Origin: Echinicola sp. 20G
GTDB lineage: Bacteria > Bacteroidota > Bacteroidia > Cytophagales > Cyclobacteriaceae
Direction of reading: 5' to 3'
NCBI RefSeq assembly: GCF_015533855.1
Contig: NZ_AP024154.1
Coordinates: forward strand, 2,920,501 to 2,984,500
DNA: 64,000 nucleotides
Below are positions 53,635 to 62,662 of the stretch, piece after piece. The notes beneath the pieces are model-generated. The model was not told the DNA's origin and ran no database searches. It saw nothing but the letters and a program-made list of their open reading frames with translations. A program made the translations under genes and the position numbers. The first letter of the stretch is position 1. Each line of letters begins with the position of its first letter.

Positions 53635-55530
53635 ATGAAAAAACTAATATATATATCAGCCATCCTATTTTATTTGATAGGTTTTACCAATTGCAACAGC
53701 GTCTTGGACTTGGAACCTTTGGATAGAATTCAAGGAGAGGATCTATTTAGTGATCCTGAGGGAGTGAGACTTTATATGGCAAATCTGTATGCACAGCTTC
53801 CTACAGAAGATTTTACCTTTTTCAGAAATGGATTTAATATCAATAGCGGTGATCCAAATAATGGGGGATTTGTGGCTGCTATGCTGACTGATGAAGCGGT
53901 ACATTCTGAATTTGGGGACTTTATGCGCAATGAGGATTTTGGCTGGTGGGAACCTGCCTATTCTCTTATCAGGGATGTTAACCTTTTATTTGATTATATC
54001 CCGCAATTGAATGTGACAGAAGAAGACAAGGCCATGCTACTGGGAGAGGCATCTTTTATCAGAGGTTACGCATATTTCGGTTTGGCTAAAAGATATGGAG
54101 GAGTATCCTTAATTACAGCTACTCAATCTTATGATGGAGATATTGATGCTTTGAAAGTGCCCCGGTCAACCGAAAAGGAAACATGGGATTTTGTAATGGC
54201 AGAATTGTCTACGGCAGCAGAAAACCTACCGGAAATTTGGCCAGGAGGAGAAAGAAGAGCTACAAAATGGGCAGCATTGGCACTTCAAGCCAGGGCAGCA
54301 CTTCATGCGGCATCTATTGCAAAGTTTGCCGATAAAGCTCCGTTCTCGGGAGATGCTGCAGAGCAGCAATTGATCGGACTACAGCCCAATCAGGCAAATG
54401 ATTATTACCAAATCGTTATCGATGCGGCTGAGGAAATCATAAATAATAGTCCACATGGGCTTTTCAGACCGGATCCTTCCAGTCCTGCAGATGCAGCCGA
54501 AAATATTCGTTTGATGTTTCAAGATCCCAATATAGCACTGGAGGAAGCCATTTTTATCAAAGGTTATGCTCTCCCAGGCACAGATAGAGGACATAATTAT
54601 GATATATGGTTCCAGCCTGCTCAGCTGGCAAACGGATGGCCCCATCCTGGAAGGATGAACCCTACACTTGATCTAATAGATGTTTATGAAACTTATGATA
54701 ATCCTGGAGAAATCGTTCCGGTAGTGACAAGGGCTGATGGTGTGACAGATAATTACAATGGATTCAGTGAGTCAACGGATTACCTCCATTTTTCCGACCC
54801 TTTGGAGCTTTTTGCCAATAGGGATGCACGCTTTCACGCGACAGTGGTGGCACCAACAAGCGAATGGAAAGATAGAGAAATCATTATCCAAGCAGGATAT
54901 GTCAAGCCAGACGGCAATGCAGTGATCCGGACTAAAGACCAAATCCAAGTAAATGGTCAAATGTACTATACATATGGAGCTCCTAGCACCACTCAATATT
55001 CTGGCTTTGATGGTTTTGGAGGAAATAATACCCGTACTGGATTTTCATTTAAGAAATTTCTTAACCAAAATACCCCTGTCACCCCGGGTTGGAACCAAAG
55101 TACAACCGATTTTATGGATATGCGCTATGCAGAAGTGTTATTGAATTATGCAGAAGCGGTTGTGGAAAGTAATCTTGGGGATGTGGCTTTGGCAACCAAA
55201 GGCTTGAATGATATCCGAAGAAGGGCAGGACATACTGTAGAAGTACCTCTCACACTGAGAAATGTGATGCGGGAAAGAAGGGTTGAATTGGCCTTTGAAA
55301 ATAAAAGATATTGGGATTTGATTCGTCGTAGGGAATATGAAGAAGCATTTAATAATCGTAGAATTCATTCCCTTTTTCCACTTCTTGATCTACGGATGGA
55401 TGTACCACAGTACATCTTCGTTAGGAGCTATACCCCAAATTTGGAGCAGCGGAATTTTGATCCCAAATTTTATTACAGACCCATTCCCGGTATCAGTGGT
55501 AACGGCCTTGTCCAAAATCCACAATACTAA
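53635..55530 (+). CDS. susD: SusD/RagB-like glycan-binding lipoprotein
   Basis: A 631-aa surface lipoprotein with lipobox GFTNC after the signal. N-terminal SVLDLEPLDRIQGEDLFSDPEGV and YMANLYAQLP are standard SusD features. TPR-like helices follow (EASFIRGYAYFGLAKRYGG), and the C-terminal RRAGHTVEV...ERRVELAFENKRYWDLIRRR block is the family signature. It would form the lid of the SusC channel and bind the PUL substrate. Spacing to the DUF3823 gene is 30 bases. Confidence 0.95.
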   Translation: MKKLIYISAILFYLIGFTNCNSVLDLEPLDRIQGEDLFSDPEGVRLYMANLYAQLPTEDFTFFRNGFNINSGDPNNGGFVAAMLTDEAVHSEFGDFMRNEDFGWWEPAYSLIRDVNLLFDYIPQLNVTEEDKAMLLGEASFIRGYAYFGLAKRYGGVSLITATQSYDGDIDALKVPRSTEKETWDFVMAELSTAAENLPEIWPGGERRATKWAALALQARAALHAASIAKFADKAPFSGDAAEQQLIGLQPNQANDYYQIVIDAAEEIINNSPHGLFRPDPSSPADAAENIRLMFQDPNIALEEAIFIKGYALPGTDRGHNYDIWFQPAQLANGWPHPGRMNPTLDLIDVYETYDNPGEIVPVVTRADGVTDNYNGFSESTDYLHFSDPLELFANRDARFHATVVAPTSEWKDREIIIQAGYVKPDGNAVIRTKDQIQVNGQMYYTYGAPSTTQYSGFDGFGGNNTRTGFSFKKFLNQNTPVTPGWNQSTTDFMDMRYAEVLLNYAEAVVESNLGDVALATKGLNDIRRRAGHTVEVPLTLRNVMRERRVELAFENKRYWDLIRRREYEEAFNNRRIHSLFPLLDLRMDVPQYIFVRSYTPNLEQRNFDPKFYYRPIPGISGNGLVQNPQY

Positions 55531-55560
55531 AATCTCCCAATCAACAAAATTGATAACATT

Positions 55561-56247
55561 ATGAAAAAAAGATCATTATTTATATTAGTCTTGATCACAT
55601 CTTTGTGTATTTCATGTGATCTCGATAATTATGAAGGCCCTTCTGCAGGACTATCCGGCCGATTTATCGATTCGGAAACTGGAGAATTGGTGGAACAGGA
55701 TATTGTTAGAGGGACAGTTATTCAGTTGACAGAACATGGCTATGATCCAGTGGCTCACCAATACTTGGTTGTTAAAAACGATGGTTCCTACGAAAATTCC
55801 ATGCTGTTTGAAAATACCTATACCGTGCAGCCGGTTAGAGGGAATTTTGTACCAGTTGAACCCATGGAAATTTACATTTCAACAGGTACGGTACAGGACT
55901 TTGAAGTCTTACCTTATCTTCGGATCAAGAACCTGGACATTCAGGTGACGGAGCAAAAAATCGTCGCCACTTTCAATGTGGAACAGAACGTCATCAATAA
56001 TATCAGTAGGCTTGGACTGTACCTGCATACAGAGCCTTCAGTGGGAGAGCCCATACATTCCCTTTCAGCAGAAATGAACTTGGGGCGTACAGTTGATGAA
56101 AGCGAGACCTTCACATTAGAAATAGATTTGGTGGCTAATAGCAGTCTGGTGGATCCTGATGACAGACATTTTGTACGGGTAGGAGGACTTGCGGATGCCG
56201 CCGAAGCCAAGTTTAATTACGCCAGTGCACAGGAGGTAGAGCTATGA
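55561..56247 (+). CDS. DUF3823 lipoprotein (SusE-like position)
   Basis: A 228-aa lipoprotein with lipobox LCISC. Two beta-rich domains are likely; GRFIDSETGELVEQDIVRG and GSYENSMLFENTYTVQPVRGNF match DUF3823, a family usually encoded directly after SusD. It probably binds glycan at the cell surface as an accessory. The stop overlaps the next gene's ATG by 4 bases (ATGA), indicating coupled translation. Confidence 0.9.
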   Translation: MKKRSLFILVLITSLCISCDLDNYEGPSAGLSGRFIDSETGELVEQDIVRGTVIQLTEHGYDPVAHQYLVVKNDGSYENSMLFENTYTVQPVRGNFVPVEPMEIYISTGTVQDFEVLPYLRIKNLDIQVTEQKIVATFNVEQNVINNISRLGLYLHTEPSVGEPIHSLSAEMNLGRTVDESETFTLEIDLVANSSLVDPDDRHFVRVGGLADAAEAKFNYASAQEVEL

Positions 56248-57572
56248 ACCGGTATCCACTTACGGTGATATTGATCCTGCTTATATTGGTTTCCTTGGTG
56301 TGTGGGTGCTCAGCAGAGGAGTCTCCTGAACCTGAAAAGGTAGATCCAGTGCCATCAAAGGAGAAAGAATATGATGAAACGGGTTTACTTTATACTTCTG
56401 TGGAAGGTTTGGTAATGGCTGGATACCAAGGCTGGTTTGGAGCGGAAGGTGACGATTCGGGAAGAGGCTGGTACCATTACCAAAACCAGTGCGGGTTCAT
56501 GCCAGGGTGTTCCACTATTGACATGTGGCCGGATATGACAGCCTATTCGGATAAGTACACCAGCCCATTTGTATATGCTGATGGTTCCCCTGCTTTTCTC
56601 TTCAGCTCCTTCGATGAGAGTACCATTGATCTACATTTTAAGTGGATGAAGGAATATGGTATTGATGGGGTGTATATGCAGCGGTTTGTGGCCGAAGTAC
56701 GACCTTCAAATGAAAAAGGAAAGCGGCATTTTGACACGGTATTGGAACACGCTTTGAAAGCGGCGAAAAAATACGATAGGGCCATCTGCATCATGTATGA
56801 CCTCAGCGGTGCCACCGCTGAGGAAGTCAGGGGGTTTGTGGAGCAGGATTTCAGGGAGTTGGAGAACAAGTTTGGTTTATTCGATAATGAAACCAACCCG
56901 ACATACCTGAGACATAATGGAAAGCCCCTCGTGGCCGTGTGGGGAGTGGGGTTCAATGATAACCGTCCTTATGATATTGAAGATGCCTCCGTCATGGTGG
57001 AAGGACTAAAAGGCGATGACAACAGGCTTTCGGTTATGCTGGGAGTTCCCTACCGATGGAGGACTTTGGGCGATGATACGGTGGATGACACCGGGCTACA
57101 TGACCTGATCAAGGATTGCGATGTGATCATGCCGTGGGCAGTGGGACGGTACAGTTCTGACAATTACGCTAATGTGGCCGGGCAGACCCTGGCCGGAGAT
57201 GTCCAATGGTGCTCAATAAATGGTGTCGACTACATCCCGCTGGCCTTTCCGGGCTTTAGTTGGGGAAATATGTATGCTGGTAATCCCTATAATGCCATTC
57301 GCAGGGAAAAGGGTGACTTCTTCTGGAAACAGGTGGCGGGTGCTAAAATGTCAGGCGCATCATCGCTGTACATAGCCATGTTTGATGAAATCGATGAGGG
57401 AACGGCCATCTTCAAGGTCAGCCATGAAGGCGATACTCCGCTCAATGGCGACGGTAAATTCATTGGAATCGACCCGGAATTGCAGACGGACCATTACTTA
57501 TGGCTGGCAGGGGAAGCGACCAAATGGTTTCATGGGATTGCAGGATATGGAGCACAGCAACCTGAGCGATAA
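56244..57572 (+). CDS. GH71/GH99-like glycoside hydrolase lipoprotein (copy 1)
   Basis: A 442-aa predicted TIM-barrel hydrolase with lipoprotein signal (LVCGC). Conserved stretches shared with the protein at 58902 are VMAGYQGWF, DMWPDMTAY, STIDLHFKWMKEYGIDGVYMQRF, MYDLSGA and PGFSWGNM. Near the C-terminus MFDEIDEGTAIF places Glu382 and Glu385 in an E-x-x-E-G-T arrangement like the catalytic pair region of GH99 endo-alpha-mannanases. It would act at the cell surface on the PUL glycan. Assignment to GH99 rather than GH71 is uncertain. Confidence 0.78.
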   Translation: MNRYPLTVILILLILVSLVCGCSAEESPEPEKVDPVPSKEKEYDETGLLYTSVEGLVMAGYQGWFGAEGDDSGRGWYHYQNQCGFMPGCSTIDMWPDMTAYSDKYTSPFVYADGSPAFLFSSFDESTIDLHFKWMKEYGIDGVYMQRFVAEVRPSNEKGKRHFDTVLEHALKAAKKYDRAICIMYDLSGATAEEVRGFVEQDFRELENKFGLFDNETNPTYLRHNGKPLVAVWGVGFNDNRPYDIEDASVMVEGLKGDDNRLSVMLGVPYRWRTLGDDTVDDTGLHDLIKDCDVIMPWAVGRYSSDNYANVAGQTLAGDVQWCSINGVDYIPLAFPGFSWGNMYAGNPYNAIRREKGDFFWKQVAGAKMSGASSLYIAMFDEIDEGTAIFKVSHEGDTPLNGDGKFIGIDPELQTDHYLWLAGEATKWFHGIAGYGAQQPER

Positions 57573-57639
57573 ACAAAGTAATAATCGGGACTTGCCTGCC
57601 ATTGATGTTGATGACAGGTGGCCCTTTATTTTCTACAAA

Positions 57640-58905
57640 ATGAAGAAAAATACAAGAACAGACAAAAAAATTATATTGAGTATACTGCTCATCCTGACCC
57701 TCATCGATGGTAGTTTGGCGGTGAATGGTGCCCGGAGCATCCGTGAATTCGGGGTGCTTCCCCAAAATAGCCCTGAAGAAAACACCAACAACCTTCAAGA
57801 AGCAATTAACTGGGCAGAAGAATTTGGGGCAGCTCTTTACGTAGAGCCTTCCGACGAGCCTTATCCCGTTTTAGATGGGATCGTGTTGAAACGCAATGTC
57901 TCATTGATCGGCGTGCATGGCCCAACACCCAGAGGCACGAGGCATCCCTCAAAGAAGGCTCCCGTGGGCAGTGTATTTAAAATCACCGGTCAGAAAAATC
58001 CATTTATCACAGTGGAATCCGCCACCCAAATACGTGGAATACAGTTTTGGTATGCCGAGCAAGAGCTGGAGGATCCCTCAAAGGTCATCGCTTACCCTCC
58101 CACAATTCAGGTCAGCAAAACTTCCAAGACAGAAGGAGTGACCCTGACCAACCTTACTTTCTATGGGGAATACACTGCTATGGATTTTGATGCTAGCCGC
58201 CAAAATCCCTGCGAATTGATTCTTATAGAGCACTGCTATGGTTATCCGCTGGGAGGAGAATTTATCCGTATTGACTACTGCTACGATATCCCCCGCTTTC
58301 TGCATTGCCATGTCAATCCATCCATCATGCGCCAGATCGGCGATCATTTTTCCAAAGCAGTGATCGATGCTGTGGTGGATAAGGGAACCTTTGCCTATGC
58401 CATCAACCATACCGACAATGCACAGCTGATTGATGTTTTCACTTTTGCTACCTATGGCGGGGTTTTGCTGGGAGAAGAAAGTTACGGCCAACTGACCAAT
58501 TTCAATTTGGATTGCGTGGCAGTGGGTATCCATAAAAAAGGAGCCAATACCAAAAATAGAAACTGGATGATTGCACAGGGATCCATCATTGCCAATGCAG
58601 GCCCCACGATTGAAGAAACCCATCCTTTTATCCTAGAAGGACAAGGCCACTCGGCTATTACAAATGTGGAGGCTTTTTCCGGGGGAAATGGTGCATTGAC
58701 CAACCTGGGGATGTCGGAAGATTATATGTTGATCAGGGGGAGTGAAAAACTCACTGTTTCCCTATTGGGCTGCCGCATGCGAAATTACCAGGCTTCCTAT
58801 CCGATTACGGTGCAAAATAAACAAGCAATTTTGCAAGCAGTGGCCTGTATCGATAAGGATGAGCGTCTTTTTAATACCACCATCAAAAACGGCCAAGAGC
58901 AATGA
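57640..58905 (+). CDS. Secreted right-handed beta-helix (pectate lyase-like) protein
   Basis: A 421-aa exported protein. I start it at ATG 57640 because a basic region plus hydrophobic core (KKIILSILLILTLIDGSLA) follows; the longer frame back to 57382 overlaps the preceding gene. The body has SIREFGVLPQNS and NLQEAINWAEEFGAALYVE, typical N-terminal cap features of pectate-lyase-3-type helices, then repeated short strands. No catalytic set could be assigned. Its stop overlaps the ATG of the next gene (ATGA). It may be a lyase, a hydrolase or an epimerase-like glycan enzyme. Confidence 0.75.
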   Translation: MKKNTRTDKKIILSILLILTLIDGSLAVNGARSIREFGVLPQNSPEENTNNLQEAINWAEEFGAALYVEPSDEPYPVLDGIVLKRNVSLIGVHGPTPRGTRHPSKKAPVGSVFKITGQKNPFITVESATQIRGIQFWYAEQELEDPSKVIAYPPTIQVSKTSKTEGVTLTNLTFYGEYTAMDFDASRQNPCELILIEHCYGYPLGGEFIRIDYCYDIPRFLHCHVNPSIMRQIGDHFSKAVIDAVVDKGTFAYAINHTDNAQLIDVFTFATYGGVLLGEESYGQLTNFNLDCVAVGIHKKGANTKNRNWMIAQGSIIANAGPTIEETHPFILEGQGHSAITNVEAFSGGNGALTNLGMSEDYMLIRGSEKLTVSLLGCRMRNYQASYPITVQNKQAILQAVACIDKDERLFNTTIKNGQEQ

Positions 58906-60200
58906 TGGGAAATAAAAGACTATCGGCCGCTTGTAGAAATGTTTGGTGTTCTGCTGTGCTTTTTCTTCTGGTGGTGCACGGCAGCCAAGGTCAGTCAAAA
59001 CATCAAAAAGGAACCATGTATGAGACTTATCGGGGATTGGTAATGGCGGGCTATCAGGGATGGTTCAGGGTGCCCGAAGATGGTGTTATGTATCCCGACG
59101 AAGCAAAAATACGAATCGATATGTGGCCAGAAACAGAAGAGTACGAAAAGACCTATCCTACAGGATTAAAACATGCTGATGGCAGCACAGCACGTTTTTT
59201 TAATTCCGCGGATAAAAGCACCATAGACCTTCATTTCCAGTGGATGAAAGACTATGGAGTGGACGGGGTGTTCATGCAGCGTTTTTTCAATACGGCCAGG
59301 CAATCTGCCAACGCAAAAACAGCTAATACGATCATAACAAATGCACTGGAGGCAGCCTCAGCTACCGAAAGGGCTATTGCCGTCATGTATGACCTCTCTG
59401 GATTGAAAGCATCAGGCGAGGATTGCTCCGCATTGATAGAAGATTGGAAATTTTTGGTGGACTCACTCAAAGTCACTGCCCAAGAGGGCAAACAGACCTA
59501 TCTGTTCCATGCGGGAAAGCCCTTGGTGGCTATTTGGGGACTTGGGTTCCCCGACCGGCCCTATGATATCAGGGATATAGGTATAGCAAGGTTTATTGAA
59601 TTTCTGAAGAATGATCCTGTATATGGCGGCTGCAGCATTATGTTGGGAGTGCCCACCTTTTGGCGGACACTGGAAGCGGATTGTCTTCCGGATCCATACC
59701 TCCATGAGCTTATCAAATCAGCCGATATTGTCCTTCCATGGATGGTGCAACGATTTTCACCTTTGCTACACAATGATATGGACCGCTATCGTGACCTGAT
59801 CTTGGGCGATTTGACTTGGTGTGCCAGGTACGGAGTGGATTATGTACCGAGTGTTTATCCCGGTTTTAGCTGGCATAATCTCAGCCGTTTCGAGTTTCCG
59901 GATGATATCAAGCCCGTGGGCTCCATTCCCCGGCAGGGGGGGAGATTTTATTGGCAGCAGATTTCTACCGCGCTCAGTGCAGGTGTAGGGATGCTTTATG
60001 TGGCGATGTTTGATGAGGTGAATGAGGGTACGGCCATTTTTAAAGGTTCAAATAACCCCCCCAAGGGAAATACATCACAGTTTATCGACATGGATGGTAA
60101 GCCATCAGACCATTACCTGTTTTTGACAGGGGAAGCAGCAAAAGTTCTTCGGGGTGAAAAGGAACTCAGCTTTTTGATGCCGGATGGGACCAATAGATAA
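58902..60200 (+). CDS. GH71/GH99-like glycoside hydrolase (copy 2)
   Basis: A 432-aa paralogue of the protein at 56244. It has a cleavable signal (VLFLLVVHGSQGQ) instead of a lipobox, so probably periplasmic or secreted. Shared motifs are LVMAGYQGWF, STIDLHFQWMKDYGVDGVFMQRFF, VMYDLSGL and YPGFSWHNL. MFDEVNEGTAIF puts Glu372 and Glu375 in the same E-x-x-E-G-T spacing. The different export signals suggest one enzyme cuts at the surface and the other after import. ATG at 58902 or 58905 are both possible. Confidence 0.78.
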   Translation: MMGNKRLSAACRNVWCSAVLFLLVVHGSQGQSKHQKGTMYETYRGLVMAGYQGWFRVPEDGVMYPDEAKIRIDMWPETEEYEKTYPTGLKHADGSTARFFNSADKSTIDLHFQWMKDYGVDGVFMQRFFNTARQSANAKTANTIITNALEAASATERAIAVMYDLSGLKASGEDCSALIEDWKFLVDSLKVTAQEGKQTYLFHAGKPLVAIWGLGFPDRPYDIRDIGIARFIEFLKNDPVYGGCSIMLGVPTFWRTLEADCLPDPYLHELIKSADIVLPWMVQRFSPLLHNDMDRYRDLILGDLTWCARYGVDYVPSVYPGFSWHNLSRFEFPDDIKPVGSIPRQGGRFYWQQISTALSAGVGMLYVAMFDEVNEGTAIFKGSNNPPKGNTSQFIDMDGKPSDHYLFLTGEAAKVLRGEKELSFLMPDGTNR

Positions 60201-60225
60201 GATATGACCAACTACAAAAAACACA

Positions 60226-61170
60226 ATGAATCCATTTACAAAAAAAATAAACACATTTACATTACTGCTACTTACAGTTTCCCTGTGGGCTTATGGGCAG
60301 GGAAAGAATCCATTTATCACGGAAATATATACGGCAGACCCCTCTGCACATGTATGGGAAGATGGCCGCTTATACGTCTACGCCAGTCATGATATTGCTC
60401 CGCCGAGGGGGTGTGACCTGATGGATAGGTACCATGTTTTCTCGACAAGCGATATGATAAACTGGGTGGACCATGGGGAAATGCTGAGCTCAGAGGAAGT
60501 AAGTTGGGGAAGGAGAGAGGGGGGATTTATGTGGGCACCGGACTGTGCCTACAAGGAAGGAACATATTATTTCTATTTTCCACATCCCAGTGGTGACGAC
60601 TGGAACAATACCTGGAAGATCGGGATAGCCACCAGTAGCGAACCTGCTTCCGGATTTGAAGTACAGGGATACATTGAGGGACTGGAGTCCATGATCGATC
60701 CGAGTGTATTCATTGATGATAATGGACAGGCATACTTTTACTATGGTGGCGGAGGAGTCTGCAAGGGAGGTAAGCTGAAAGATAATATGAGAGAAATAGA
60801 CGGGGCGATGCAGGACATGGAAGGACTGGTGGATTTTCATGAGGCCGCTTGGGTGCATAAAAAAGATGGTGTGTACTATTTGTCCTACTCGGATAATCAC
60901 GATGATGGGATTCTGCATAACCGCATGAGGTATGCTACAAGTGACAGCCCTTTGGGGCCATGGAAACACCAGGGGATTTACATGGAACCCACAGACAGCT
61001 TTACAAACCACGGGTCAATCGTGGAATTTAATGGCCAATGGTATGCATTTTACCATAATAGCTCCTTATCTAATCATGACTGGCTACGGTCCATTTGTGT
61101 GGACAAACTGTATTATGCTTCAGATGGGTCAATCAAAATGATCAAACAGACCAACGGCCTACGCTTTTGA
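60226..61170 (+). CDS. GH43 family glycoside hydrolase
   Basis: A 314-aa exported five-bladed propeller enzyme with a signal peptide ending WAYGQ. The catalytic trio of GH43 is visible: Asp38 in YTADPSAHVWEDG, Asp158 in SMIDPSVFIDDNG, and Glu206 in FHEAAWVHKKDGVYYLSYS. The family includes arabinofuranosidases, xylosidases and some galactosidases; specificity cannot be told. The single-domain size is compact. It ends the first part of the PUL operon; a terminator follows. Confidence 0.92.
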   Translation: MNPFTKKINTFTLLLLTVSLWAYGQGKNPFITEIYTADPSAHVWEDGRLYVYASHDIAPPRGCDLMDRYHVFSTSDMINWVDHGEMLSSEEVSWGRREGGFMWAPDCAYKEGTYYFYFPHPSGDDWNNTWKIGIATSSEPASGFEVQGYIEGLESMIDPSVFIDDNGQAYFYYGGGGVCKGGKLKDNMREIDGAMQDMEGLVDFHEAAWVHKKDGVYYLSYSDNHDDGILHNRMRYATSDSPLGPWKHQGIYMEPTDSFTNHGSIVEFNGQWYAFYHNSSLSNHDWLRSICVDKLYYASDGSIKMIKQTNGLRF

Positions 61171-61267
61171 GTACTAAAGGAAACGGAGGAACCAACCGTA
61201 ACCTGACTTTCAAAGATATATGAATATGGGTACCACCTGTTTCAATTTTTGGGTTTGTTAAGGTTAT

Positions 61268-61298
61268 AAAAGCCAGCGGTTATACAGCTGGTTTTTTT
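61268..61298 (+). terminator. Terminator inside the PUL
   Basis: AAAAGCCAGC pairs with GCTGGTTTTT (one G-U) around a 9-base loop, with a T run, between the GH43 gene and the next PUL gene. Confidence 0.82.
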
Positions 61299-61326
61299 TC
61301 AGTTCTTACTATCTAATTTGATTCTT

Positions 61327-62589
61327 ATGAAATATATCAAAGCCCTTACGATCATTGCTTTTATCCTCTTCGTCCCTTTTCCACTGGTGAGTTTTGGCCA
61401 GGGGACTATTTCCAAGAATTATGACTTTGACAGTGATGGGATAAGTAGAGAGGTATTGGAAAATTATCTAGAAAGGGCCATCACTATGGCTTTTTTTCTC
61501 GTACCAAACCATCCTGAAGGAAGCCGGACGTATCCGTATCACAACGATGATATACGTATGGTCAAGGAACTTCATGCGAAATTTATTGGAAGGGCAATCT
61601 ATCGTTGGGGTGAGGAAGATCTTCTCAATGAAGATGAATTTTATACCAGTGCTAAGAAAATCATCAATAATATCCATCGAGGTGATCCTTCGGTCGTTTT
61701 TCAGGCATGCTTATTTGAAATTATCACTACAGATGTGGAAAAAATTAAAGTGCCCAAATGGGTCTTTCAGGGTATGGGATTACCTATTAAACAAAGAAAT
61801 TTCAGCTATTGGGACATGTTAAACGAGCATGGTGGATTTGTCGATCATTGGGGTAAAGGAAAAAGTGTGCCTGATATCAGTAGATTAGAAACAAGGATGT
61901 GGTTCTATTACCTGTCTGGAACGTATATGAGGCTGGGGTGTGAAGCCATTCACCTTGGGCAGGTAGAGCTGATGGCAATGAATGACCCTGGTTTTGTATA
62001 CTGGCAAACCATGTTGAAAGCTATCCGGGATCTTGCAAAAAAGGAATCTCGAAGGGGATGGGTGATCATAGATGCACATGTTCCAAAAGGGGGAATGCTA
62101 AAGGACGGTATAAGTTTAATCGATTTTAATTCTTTCCCGCTCAGGGTCAAAGAGGTAGTCCAAAGACCGCTCGGTGGTATATTGGAAGTAGGGCATTTGG
62201 ATGCCATTTACCAAAGGAGTGATGGGGGAATGACCCCGTCTGGCTGGACCTGCGATCACCTTCCCTATTTGGTTGAATTTGATAATTTCGGAAAGTCCCG
62301 AAATTCTGGAATGGCGGATACGACTTCTCATTTTGTATGGGGCTGGGATGAGATTTCATGGTTTTCCCTCTTGGATGGCACTCAGCGTGATGAGTGGATA
62401 CATTATGCCTATAATTGGCTTAAGGAAAATGATCAAAATGGTCACTTGCAAATGCCTGGGAACAGGATGATCACCTGCCCCAATAGAAGTGAAGGAAGTT
62501 ATCGTGCCAATACCAAGAGTCAAGGATGTCCAATCGGTTACTCACAGGAAAAAACGATCAGTACAATCTGGGATCCCAAGGGGCATTGA
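61327..62589 (+). CDS. Exported protein of unrecognised family in the PUL
   Basis: A 420-aa protein I cannot assign. I start it at ATG 61327 because the signal peptide (KALTIIAFILFVPFPLVSFGQ) follows. Blocks such as MRLGCEAIHLGQVELMAMND, RRGWVIIDAHVPKGGML, GGILEVGHLDAIYQRSDGG and SWFSLLDGTQRDEWIHYAY suggest an alpha/beta barrel with acidic and histidine residues near strand ends, as in hydrolases. It lies between the internal terminator and the GH92 gene, so it is probably co-transcribed with GH92 from its own promoter. A new glycan-active family is possible. Confidence 0.75.
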   Translation: MKYIKALTIIAFILFVPFPLVSFGQGTISKNYDFDSDGISREVLENYLERAITMAFFLVPNHPEGSRTYPYHNDDIRMVKELHAKFIGRAIYRWGEEDLLNEDEFYTSAKKIINNIHRGDPSVVFQACLFEIITTDVEKIKVPKWVFQGMGLPIKQRNFSYWDMLNEHGGFVDHWGKGKSVPDISRLETRMWFYYLSGTYMRLGCEAIHLGQVELMAMNDPGFVYWQTMLKAIRDLAKKESRRGWVIIDAHVPKGGMLKDGISLIDFNSFPLRVKEVVQRPLGGILEVGHLDAIYQRSDGGMTPSGWTCDHLPYLVEFDNFGKSRNSGMADTTSHFVWGWDEISWFSLLDGTQRDEWIHYAYNWLKENDQNGHLQMPGNRMITCPNRSEGSYRANTKSQGCPIGYSQEKTISTIWDPKGH

Positions 62590-62662
62590 TAAGGTCTTTG
62601 AGTTTACCATCAAGTACACAATCCATTTACCATATAGATAAATTAACCTTTTTAAGAATATC

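Noticed and set aside
57382-57639. N-terminal extension of the beta-helix gene
   Set aside because: It overlaps the end of the GH99-like gene in another frame and lacks a signal peptide, whereas ATG 57640 has one directly after it.
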